Positions 8,165 through 15,814 of a stretch of DNA of 64,000 nt are shown here, piece after piece. Each line of letters starts with the position of its first letter. Within the stretch, counting starts at the first letter, position 1. The DNA is from Ignavibacterium sp. (GTDB lineage Bacteria; Bacteroidota; Ignavibacteria; Ignavibacteriales; Ignavibacteriaceae). Position numbers and translations under genes: made by a program. The notes under the pieces were generated by a model, which was not told the DNA's origin, ran no database searches, and saw only the letters and a program-made list of their open reading frames with translations. The stretch lies in the NCBI GenBank assembly GCA_032027145.1, contig JAVSMP010000001.1, positions 1 to 64,000 on the forward strand, given 5' to 3'.

Positions 8165-9385
8165 ATGCGAATAGGTTTTTACATACATCACTCAATGCTT
8201 AAAGCTGGTGGAATTTTTACATACTCTATTGGAATACTGAGACTGCTACTTAAATCTGATGAGATAAAATCAATTGTATTATTTACCTCACCCGAAGTTA
8301 AAAAAAATCTGACTGAGTTTGATAATAAAAGCAAGATTGAATTCAGTATCCTGAATAGAAACTCTTTTTTTACCAAAATTAGATTTGCATTATCTTATTT
8401 TTTATTTGATACATACACGGTTTACAACAAATACTCCTCTGGAAATAAGTTCCTGAACTTTCTAAAAAAATTCTCAATAAGTATAAATCCGTATAATTCA
8501 CTTTTAAAAAAATCCGGGATCTCATTATTTCATGTTCCAATTCAGTATTCACCGATTTATGGAACGAAGATTCCTGTAATTATTACAATGCATGATCTTC
8601 AGGAATTTCATTTTCCGGGAAACTTCTGCTCTGCTGAGAGAATACACAGAGCGATAAACAACCATAAAGCAATGTATGAAACAGATAAAATAATAGTTTC
8701 CTTTGAGCATATAAAAAAAGACATAATAAATTTTTACAAAGTCCCTGAGAATAAAATTAATGTATGTCCCCCGCCGTTTTCCGAAAATTGGTTTACAACA
8801 AAAAAGGAAACTGATTGGCAATCGCTAGAAAAGAAATATTCTATCTCCAAAAAATATTTGCTCTACCCCGCTGCAACATGGTCTCATAAAAATCATATTA
8901 GATTATTAGAAGCTGTAAGGATTGTCAATGAAAGGATTCCTGATATAAAATTAATCTGCACAGGTAACAAAACTGATTATTTCTCTGTTATTGAAAAGAA
9001 GATTTATGAGCTAAAGCTTGAAAAGTTTGTTAAGTTTTTAGGAATAGTTCCTGAAGAGGATTTGATTGGATTATACAAAAACACATCTCTTGTTGTTATT
9101 CCAACATTATACGAAGCTGGAAGCGGACCTCTTTATGAAGCAATGAGATATGAGGTTCCTGTAATCTGTGCAAATACCACTTCACTTCCCGAAACAATTG
9201 CCGATAAACGGTTTATTTTTAATCCAGACGATGAAGTATCATTGAGCAATCTAATTGTCGAAATGATTTCTAACAAAGAATTATTCCAAGAAAATTTGAT
9301 TAATTCAAGAAATCGGATGATTGAACTTAGTAAAATTGACTATTTCAAAAATTTTAGAAGAATTTATAATCATTTTATTAAGTGA
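8165..9385 (+). CDS. Glycosyltransferase family 4 protein
   Basis: 406 residues, GT-B fold. The N-terminal half has the acceptor-side pattern HHSMLKAGGIFTYSIGILRLL; the C-terminal half has the donor-binding region YPAATWSHKNHIRLLEAV, CTGNKTDYF, VKFLGIVPEEDLIGLY and the EX7E-type motif EAGSGPLYEAMRYEVPVICA. It directly abuts the acetyltransferase gene (stop TAG immediately followed by ATG), so it belongs to the same operon. It is predicted to act at the cytoplasmic membrane face, adding a sugar to the lipid-linked glycan. Its 3' end overlaps that of the converging GT4 gene by 16 bases. Confidence 0.9.
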   Translation: MRIGFYIHHSMLKAGGIFTYSIGILRLLLKSDEIKSIVLFTSPEVKKNLTEFDNKSKIEFSILNRNSFFTKIRFALSYFLFDTYTVYNKYSSGNKFLNFLKKFSISINPYNSLLKKSGISLFHVPIQYSPIYGTKIPVIITMHDLQEFHFPGNFCSAERIHRAINNHKAMYETDKIIVSFEHIKKDIINFYKVPENKINVCPPPFSENWFTTKKETDWQSLEKKYSISKKYLLYPAATWSHKNHIRLLEAVRIVNERIPDIKLICTGNKTDYFSVIEKKIYELKLEKFVKFLGIVPEEDLIGLYKNTSLVVIPTLYEAGSGPLYEAMRYEVPVICANTTSLPETIADKRFIFNPDDEVSLSNLIVEMISNKELFQENLINSRNRMIELSKIDYFKNFRRIYNHFIK

Positions 9386-10572
9386 TTAAATGCTTTTTTA
9401 TATCCATTTATTACAGTATTTATATTTACTTCATTTTCTATGACTTTTACAGATTGTCTTCCAAATTCCTTAATCATATTTTCATCTGATAATAATATGG
9501 TTAGTTTACTCAGTAAGTCTTCATAATTGCCATTTGAAAAAATAAATCCATTCTTTCCATTTTTCACAAGTTTGCGCTCTGTTCCATCGCAAATCGAACA
9601 AATCACTGGTTTACCATATGTCATCGCTTCATTTATTGAGAGACCACCCATGCCACCTAAAACATATACACCACTAGCGAGAAAATATTTCGCTAGTAGA
9701 ATTGAGTCATAAATTGATCCAACAAATTTTACTTTATTAAGAATATCCAACTCTTTAACTAACAACTTTAGTTTCTCATTTTCTGGGCCATCCCCGATTA
9801 TAATTAGTTCAATTTGTGGAAAACTATTTCTTAAATCGTTAACTGCTCTAATTAGAAAATCTACTCTTTTCCATTTTACTAATCTTCCTACATGAATCAA
9901 TCTTTGATAATTGTAAGTTAGAATTGGTTCCGAAGAGAGTGCTTGGTTTTTAACGACCTTAAGCAATTCAGTATCAGGTGAATTATATGATACAAATATT
10001 TTTTCTTTAGATACGCCAAATGTTTTTAATAATTTGTATGAATCTTCAGTATAAGTGATTATTCCATCTGCAATCCTATAATAAATTGACCGAATAATTG
10101 CTATAAAAAAATTAGAAATTTTTCTTTTAAATGATTTATCAATTAATTCAAGATTTTCATTTATAAATTCTGTGGACTTAAATTTTATAGCATCATAAAA
10201 GGGCTGAACCTGAAAGGGAATTTCTTTGAAAAGTATTTTTATTTTGTTTTTTTTTATATGAAATGTTAAAAACAGATTAAACACTAGTTCCAAAACAAAT
10301 GGCCAACCAAGAACAATAATATTAGGCTTCTCTTTTTCCAATATTAATTTAAAATTCTGAAAAAAAGTTTTATTATAATATCTCTTAACCTCCTTTTCGA
10401 AATACATTTTAAAATTAGCTCCACTTTCGGTTAGATATACGCCAGCACCAACATTACTTGATAATTGACCAGCAGATATAGTAATAACTTCAACATTTTC
10501 AAGATTATTTATTTTATTTAAAATAGGAATAACATAATGTGTTAAACCATTTAATAAAAAAAGAACTTTCAT
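9370..10572 (-). CDS. Glycosyltransferase family 4 protein
   Basis: About 400 residues from the ATG at 10572 (MKVLFLLNGLTHYVIPIL); a TTG five codons earlier is in frame but less likely. GT-B features: LIHVGRLVKWKRVDFLIRAV, LIIIGDGPENEKLKLLV, VKFVGSI, and GGMGGLSINEAMTYGKPVICS as the donor-binding acidic motif. It lies four bases after the preceding methyltransferase gene and is the last gene of the minus-strand polysaccharide run. It likely transfers a sugar during assembly of the repeat unit; donor and linkage cannot be read from sequence. Confidence 0.9.
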   Translation of the reverse strand: MKVLFLLNGLTHYVIPILNKINNLENVEVITISAGQLSSNVGAGVYLTESGANFKMYFEKEVKRYYNKTFFQNFKLILEKEKPNIIVLGWPFVLELVFNLFLTFHIKKNKIKILFKEIPFQVQPFYDAIKFKSTEFINENLELIDKSFKRKISNFFIAIIRSIYYRIADGIITYTEDSYKLLKTFGVSKEKIFVSYNSPDTELLKVVKNQALSSEPILTYNYQRLIHVGRLVKWKRVDFLIRAVNDLRNSFPQIELIIIGDGPENEKLKLLVKELDILNKVKFVGSIYDSILLAKYFLASGVYVLGGMGGLSINEAMTYGKPVICSICDGTERKLVKNGKNGFIFSNGNYEDLLSKLTILLSDENMIKEFGRQSVKVIENEVNINTVINGYKKAFNHLIK

Positions 10573-10576
10573 AGCA

Positions 10577-11227
10577 TTAAATTTCAAGACAATTATTGTA
10601 TTTATAAAATACAGATGTACAATTATTATGTGGCGTTACTGGTGATATCCCTATAAAATCGATTTTCTTAAATCCTCTATCTTTCAAATGATTAATACCC
10701 TCCAGATATTTAGGCAAATCCGCATTATCAAAAATTATTACTCCATCTTCAGTTAAAGAATCTAATGAACATTTAATACAGTTAACTCTATCCCGTCCAT
10801 CAATAATAATTAAATTAAATTTTGTATTCTCTGCATTAACAGACCGGCAATATTCTCCATTATAATCTAATCCTTTAAAAATAATATGAGCATTTTGGGG
10901 CAGTTTAGATGATATAAAGTTAAACCATTCTTTATCGCTTTTAACAGCAACTATATTTTTCACCCGGTTTGAGTACCAAAGTGTTGAATTTCCACTTCCA
11001 AACTCAAATACAGTAAAATTCTTTTTCAACCTTGGTTCAATAAATTTGATAAATGAATAGGTGCACCAAGGTATAGGCTTATTATTAATATCAACTGATT
11101 GTTTTGTGTTAAAACTTTTGAACCAGCCATCTTCGAGTAAACCACCTGTAAGCATTAGTTGGATGGCTCCTCCAAGATTTAGCTTGATTAATAATTTCCA
11201 AACAATATTTTTAATCCTCCTGATCAT
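10577..11227 (-). CDS. Small class I SAM-dependent methyltransferase-like protein
   Basis: 216 residues. Motif I is visible as FTVFEFGSGNSTLWYSN, followed by VAVKSDKEWFNFISSKL (strand 2), FNLIIIDGRDRVNCIKCSL (motif with acidic residues) and GVIIFDNADL. This pattern occurs in small methyltransferases of polysaccharide loci. The ATG directly follows the stop of the flippase gene (TAAATG), so the two are translationally coupled. Probably O-methylates a sugar residue or modifies a precursor. The fold is well supported, the substrate is not. Confidence 0.75.
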   Translation of the reverse strand: MIRRIKNIVWKLLIKLNLGGAIQLMLTGGLLEDGWFKSFNTKQSVDINNKPIPWCTYSFIKFIEPRLKKNFTVFEFGSGNSTLWYSNRVKNIVAVKSDKEWFNFISSKLPQNAHIIFKGLDYNGEYCRSVNAENTKFNLIIIDGRDRVNCIKCSLDSLTEDGVIIFDNADLPKYLEGINHLKDRGFKKIDFIGISPVTPHNNCTSVFYKYNNCLEI

Positions 11228-12739
11228 TTAATCCTTATTAAATATATCAATGTTGTTGTTTTTTTTTTGAGCCCATTCAGATGGATTTTTCCATTTTACA
11301 ATTATAGATTTTAAAGTGTTAATCTCATTAGTATGATAAAATTTTGTTAAATACAAAATCAATGGGAATAATAGAACTAGCACTAATTTAAAAGTTAAGT
11401 TTATCAATAATAATTCTATCTGAGTGACATAATTTATAAATAATAAAATACTACTGATTAAAAAAAGTAAAAGTAAACGTAATACTTCGAAATTTATTTT
11501 ATAATATTTATTAGACATGATAAATGAGAAAAAGTAAAGGAATATAAACGCAATCAAAGTGTTAACTGCTGCACCCATTATCCCATATATTGGAATGAAA
11601 ATAAAATTGAGTATAATATTCAAAACGGCAGATACTATTGTTATGATTGCTATGTATGTTGTCTTGGATGTCAGATACATTCCTAATGATGAGATTAAAC
11701 TCATTCCGAAAAACACATAAGCAAACAAAATTACAGGAACAACTTCATAAGCCGGCAGATAAGAACCGCTGCCGGAAAATAGTTCAATTATTTCTTTACT
11801 GAAAATTGACAGTGCCAAAGCTCCCCAAACAAGGAAATATGAAGCATAAGTCATAATCTTCACGTAGTAATCTTTATCTCCCGGCTGCTGATAAACTTTA
11901 TAAGCAACCGGCAATAAGGTTAAAGAAAGAGGCATTATCATAAACATATTTAATATACCTGCTACACGATAACCTAATTCATATAATCCAAGTGCTTCCT
12001 CTGAGTCCAGAAATTTTATTAAAAACCGGTCACTAATGTTTAATAATGTCATTGATAAAGCACTGAATATTAAAGGTAATCCGAACTTTAATGAAGCAGT
12101 TAAAATGTTTTTTTCAAATCTATACTCCATTAACTTTAACATAAACGGAGTTAAGATAATTAGTGTTACTATTTCAGAAATTAACTGACCATATAAAACA
12201 CCATTAATACCGAGTTCAAGCGAGGTTACTAAATAAACAGTTGCAGCTATAAGCACAAATAACTTAATAAGACTTATAACCGTAAACGAGACTGATTTTT
12301 CATCAGCCCTTAGTTTATTTTGAAATACATTAGTAATAATTGATACTACAACTATGTAGATTGCAATTCTGAGGGATGAATAATAGTCATTATAATTTCC
12401 TAAAATCTTTGCTAACCATGGGGCACCAAATTCTCCAATTACAATAAAAACAAGTGCAGAAAATATTACAAACAAGGTGAGAGTAAAGAGAATAGATTTT
12501 TTTTTATCTATGTATTCAATCTGATTATTGAATTTTAATATTGACTGGTTTTGACCAAGGACAACAATCTGAATCATAATTGTAATTATAGCAAGGACAA
12601 GCCCAAGCCTTCCGAATTCTTCTACAGTAAAATAACTCGTGTATATAGGAAGTAAAATTATACCGGATGCTTTTGTAGCAACATTACTGATACTATAAAT
12701 AAAAGAATGTTTTAAGAAGTATTTAAATTTGTCAAGCAT
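11228..12739 (-). CDS. wzx: Polysaccharide flippase of the Wzx/MATE-like (PST) family
   Basis: 503 residues with about 14 hydrophobic helices from residue 10 (KHSFIYSISNVATKASGIILLPIYTS) to 480, the pattern of O-antigen or capsule repeat-unit flippases (Polysacc_synt family). It would move undecaprenyl-linked repeat units across the inner membrane. The start at 12739 has no strong ribosome site, and only about 21 bases separate it from the end of the IS element, so its native leader may have been lost to the insertion. It is followed without a gap by the methyltransferase gene. The family call is firm; the symbol is used by function. Confidence 0.88.
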   Translation of the reverse strand: MLDKFKYFLKHSFIYSISNVATKASGIILLPIYTSYFTVEEFGRLGLVLAIITIMIQIVVLGQNQSILKFNNQIEYIDKKKSILFTLTLFVIFSALVFIVIGEFGAPWLAKILGNYNDYYSSLRIAIYIVVVSIITNVFQNKLRADEKSVSFTVISLIKLFVLIAATVYLVTSLELGINGVLYGQLISEIVTLIILTPFMLKLMEYRFEKNILTASLKFGLPLIFSALSMTLLNISDRFLIKFLDSEEALGLYELGYRVAGILNMFMIMPLSLTLLPVAYKVYQQPGDKDYYVKIMTYASYFLVWGALALSIFSKEIIELFSGSGSYLPAYEVVPVILFAYVFFGMSLISSLGMYLTSKTTYIAIITIVSAVLNIILNFIFIPIYGIMGAAVNTLIAFIFLYFFSFIMSNKYYKINFEVLRLLLLFLISSILLFINYVTQIELLLINLTFKLVLVLLFPLILYLTKFYHTNEINTLKSIIVKWKNPSEWAQKKNNNIDIFNKD

Positions 12740-12799
12740 TAAAGAGCTAATTCATTTATTGAGAGTCTGTAAAATAATTTGTGTAAATGAGTTTTATTG

Positions 12800-14029
12800 T
12801 TAAAGAACATTTATTAATCTCTCATCAAAAATAATTGATAAATGTGATAATGCAACAGTCCAGTTTTGCACCGGCATAATAGTCCACTTTTTAGAGATAT
12901 CTCTGTAAACTAAGAAAAGCATTTTTTTCAGTGCATCATCATTAGGAAAAATGCTTCTTTGTTTTGTAACCTTTCTAAACTGACGATGCACAGCCTCAAC
13001 TGCATTGGTAGTGTAAATGATTTTTCTAATTTCATCAGGGTATTTGAAAAACGTAGAAGCGTGCTGCCAGTTCTGCCTCCAGGTTCTGATTGATAAAGAA
13101 TATTTCTTTCCCCAGTTTTCTTCAAATCTGTCGAGAGCAATAAGAGCAGCTTCTTCAGTTGGTGCTGAATAAACTAATCGAAGTTCTTTCATAAATGACT
13201 TCTGATCTCTGCTTGCAATGTATCTAAGTGTATTCCTGATTAAGTGAATGATACAAAGTTGTATTTCTGTTCCAGGGAAAACCGTATTGATTGCCTCTGG
13301 AAAACCTTTCAATCCATCAACACAAGCAATCAGAATATCCTGGAGACCCCGGTTCTTTAATTCAGTTAAAACACTAAGCCAGAAGTTAGAACCTTCAGCT
13401 TCACTTACCCACAAGCCCAGTAGATCCTTTCTACCGGTAATATCAAGCGCCAGGCAAGTGTAAGCTGCTTTATTAGTTACCTTTCCTTCGCTGGTTACTT
13501 TGTAATGAATGGCATCAAAAAAGACTATTGGGTAAACTGATTCAAGTGGTCGATTGTGCCACTGTTTTGCCAGATCGATTATTTTATCAGTTATTTGGGA
13601 TACAAGTGTTGCACTTATATCCAGACCGTAGAATTCTTGTACGTGTGATTGTATATCTCTTGTGGTCATTCCTTTTGCATACATTGAGATAATTTTATCT
13701 TCAATTGGTCCAAGAGTTCTCTCATACTTTTTTACTATAACCGGCTCAAATGAACCATTGCGATCTCTGGGTACTGTAAGTTCTATTTCTCCGTAGTCAT
13801 TCTTTAGAGTCTTGTGGGTTTTACCATTGCGGCTGTTACCGGTGTTCTTTCCTGCGGGTGAGTATTTTTCATACCCGAGGTGTTCGGTAAGTTCTGCATC
13901 AAGTATTCCTTCAAGGGAGGCTTTAATGATTTTCTTGATAGCTCCGTTTTCTCCCATCAAGTCTTGATAGGTCTTTGCTGTTTTTAGATCGGCTTTAAGC
14001 TGCTCGATCATTTCGGGAGTTAGTTCCAT
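12800..14029 (-). CDS. IS256-family (Mutator-type) transposase
   Basis: 409 residues, full family length. The catalytic acidic triad can be placed at D172 (VFFDAIHYKV), D238 (ACVDGLKGFPEAI) and E345 (TTNAVEAVHRQFRKVTKQ), with the conserved QLCIIHLIRN block in between. The N-terminal part has the LGYEKYSPAGKNTGNSRNGK DNA-binding segment. The ATG at 14029 is preceded by AAGGAGATTTACACA. No internal stop or frameshift is visible, so the enzyme looks intact and the element may still move. Confidence 0.97.
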   Translation of the reverse strand: MELTPEMIEQLKADLKTAKTYQDLMGENGAIKKIIKASLEGILDAELTEHLGYEKYSPAGKNTGNSRNGKTHKTLKNDYGEIELTVPRDRNGSFEPVIVKKYERTLGPIEDKIISMYAKGMTTRDIQSHVQEFYGLDISATLVSQITDKIIDLAKQWHNRPLESVYPIVFFDAIHYKVTSEGKVTNKAAYTCLALDITGRKDLLGLWVSEAEGSNFWLSVLTELKNRGLQDILIACVDGLKGFPEAINTVFPGTEIQLCIIHLIRNTLRYIASRDQKSFMKELRLVYSAPTEEAALIALDRFEENWGKKYSLSIRTWRQNWQHASTFFKYPDEIRKIIYTTNAVEAVHRQFRKVTKQRSIFPNDDALKKMLFLVYRDISKKWTIMPVQNWTVALSHLSIIFDERLINVL

Positions 14030-14106
14030 TGTGTAAATCTCCTTTTGGCTAATAGTTAAATGTAATTAGTTTTTTAGCAAATGAAAACCCCGAAGGATTT
14101 TCGCCA

Positions 14107-14167
14107 AGTTAAGTGCTGTTCCGCGGAGTTTATCCCGATGAATATCGGGGCTACACAGCACTTAACT
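14107..14167. repeat. Nested inverted repeats upstream of the transposase
   Basis: A perfect 13-base inverted repeat, AGTTAAGTGCTGT (14107-14119) and its complement (14155-14167), encloses a second hairpin CCCGAT/ATCGGG (14134-14139, 14144-14149). It lies inside the element, between the transposase start and the right terminal repeat. It could fold in the leader transcript and damp read-through expression of the transposase, or act as a terminator of outside transcription. Confidence 0.7.
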
Positions 14168-14245
14168 AATTTCTTACTTTAACCATTTACACAGAATTAT
14201 TTACACTCCCACTAAGTGACTTTATACCACTATAAATGGATTAAA

Positions 14246-15808
14246 CTATAAAATTATATCTTGTAGCTTTAGAATAATGTAAAAGTCATCCTCGTATAAG
14301 TAAGACTTAAATAATTTAATATTTTCTTGTATTTTATATTTTTCAAGTAATAAATGAGTAACGTTATATTTTTTAATTAAAGTACTTATTACACATGTGT
14401 TTAGCGTACTATCACAATTAACGATTTTATCTGCAAGTATTACTCTACTATACCATTCAACTAATTCTTCGGATTTATATGGGTGGGATTTAAAGTCGAT
14501 AAATACTGGAACCCCTGTTTCTAATCTAAAATTTTCCATTTGAAGCGGAACAACATACTGGTCATAAATTTGCCTGTTTTGCCTAACAAAATTAAATACT
14601 TTATCAGTTATGTAGCTTGTATGTGTATTAGCGTAGATCTTATAATTTTTAATACCTAAAATACTGAACAAAAAGATTAAAGATATCATTGGAAAAATCA
14701 AATAGGATTTTGTATTAGCAGAAAGGTAATTTTCCAATAACCCAAATGTCAAATTATACATAAGTATTATTGAAAGAAGAGGCATTAAAATCACTGAAAT
14801 TCTCCACGGGAATAGCAGTCCAAGCTCAATAGAATTAGTGATTAGCTGAATAATAGATAAAATTATTAGCAATACCACAGGAATAATTAGTATTATTTTG
14901 AACTTTCTATTTTTAATAAAAAAAATAGATAATACAAGTAATAAATATTTGAGAGTTGATTCGATATTCAACCAGTAAACAATATTTGCATGGTGAGGAA
15001 TTCTGTAATTATATAAAATCTTTTTTGCATCAACACCCGTAGATTCTAAGGGAAGATAAAATGACATATAAAAAATTATTACCGGTACCATTAAAAAAAT
15101 AAAAATAAATATTATCTTATAAAGATTTTTGTATTTATGTAATATTAAATACACGCAATAACTCGTAAAAAATATTAAAACTGAAAGAAGATAGGAGGCG
15201 TGAAAATATACAGTAATAATTAAAAATATTATTGATAATCTAATTTTTCTTTTAATGAAAAAATACAGTGAGATAAAAATAAAAACACCAAAAATAGACG
15301 GTTCAAAACTCTTTCCGATAAGATATTGACCGGCAACACCATCTGTAAAAAAAGATGTAAGATAGAAGTTTAAATACTTAGTTGCTAATAATGTTAATTC
15401 ATTAGAATAGAGGAAGATTATTATTAGATACACAAAAAGTTTCGAGTAGAAACTAGTTAGATTTAAGATATTTATAATTATTCCAAATAAAGTCCAAAAG
15501 TATACTACAAGGACAAGATAATACATAACAACGAAACTAATTTTCCCACCAATTGGGTAAAGAACTTTAACTAAATAACTAAAAACGGGGAAAGGATCTT
15601 TTGTTTTGGCTAGCCAATCATTTCCCAAATTGCCAAAATCTATAGAGGCTAGTCCGTGAATGAAATAAGTATTCTGATTTGCATAAAACAAAGGTTTTGG
15701 GGGTGTAGTAGATATAACCAAACCAAAAGTTAAAAAAATAACAATAGCAAAATTTTTTGAGTAGATTAGTATTGTTTTCTTAATATCTATTTTTTTGTCT
15801 ATATCCAA
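14246..15808 (-). CDS. Polytopic membrane protein, GT-C-like, of the polysaccharide locus
   Basis: 520 residues with 11-13 hydrophobic helices; very AT-rich and rich in Ile, Leu, Phe and Lys. The start appears to be TTG at 15808, since no ATG is near, six bases after the YfhO stop, so it is co-transcribed with that gene. After the first helix comes an extracytoplasmic segment (ANQNTYFIHGLASIDFGNLG, then NDWLAKTKDPFPVFSYLV) containing acidic residues where GT-C enzymes hold catalytic Asp/Asp or Asp/Glu pairs, and there is a soluble tail of about 120 residues. It may be a lipid-sugar-dependent glycosyltransferase or a polymerase (Wzy role), which the locus otherwise lacks; I cannot decide between them. 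Confidence 0.7.
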   Translation of the reverse strand: MDIDKKIDIKKTILIYSKNFAIVIFLTFGLVISTTPPKPLFYANQNTYFIHGLASIDFGNLGNDWLAKTKDPFPVFSYLVKVLYPIGGKISFVVMYYLVLVVYFWTLFGIIINILNLTSFYSKLFVYLIIIFLYSNELTLLATKYLNFYLTSFFTDGVAGQYLIGKSFEPSIFGVFIFISLYFFIKRKIRLSIIFLIITVYFHASYLLSVLIFFTSYCVYLILHKYKNLYKIIFIFIFLMVPVIIFYMSFYLPLESTGVDAKKILYNYRIPHHANIVYWLNIESTLKYLLLVLSIFFIKNRKFKIILIIPVVLLIILSIIQLITNSIELGLLFPWRISVILMPLLSIILMYNLTFGLLENYLSANTKSYLIFPMISLIFLFSILGIKNYKIYANTHTSYITDKVFNFVRQNRQIYDQYVVPLQMENFRLETGVPVFIDFKSHPYKSEELVEWYSRVILADKIVNCDSTLNTCVISTLIKKYNVTHLLLEKYKIQENIKLFKSYLYEDDFYIILKLQDIIL

Positions 15809-15814
15809 TAAATT

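Larger units (their letters stand above)
12761..14210 (-). mobile_element. IS256-family insertion sequence
   Basis: The transposase gene is bracketed by imperfect inverted repeats. The left end reads GAGAGTCTGTAAAATAATTT then GTGTAAATG (12761-12789); the reverse complement of the right end reads GGGAGTGTAAATAATTCTGT then GTAAATG (14184-14210). They agree apart from three short indels and one substitution. I could not find a matching 8-9 base target duplication in the flanks, so the insertion may be old or the exact ends may differ by a few bases. It interrupts the minus-strand polysaccharide operon between the GT-C-like gene and the flippase gene. Confidence 0.85.

Noticed and set aside
12740-14220. 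Target-site duplication of the IS256-family element
   Set aside because: The flanks show no 8-9 base match; a partial likeness (CTAATTCATTTATT and CTAAGTGACTTTAT) is too weak.
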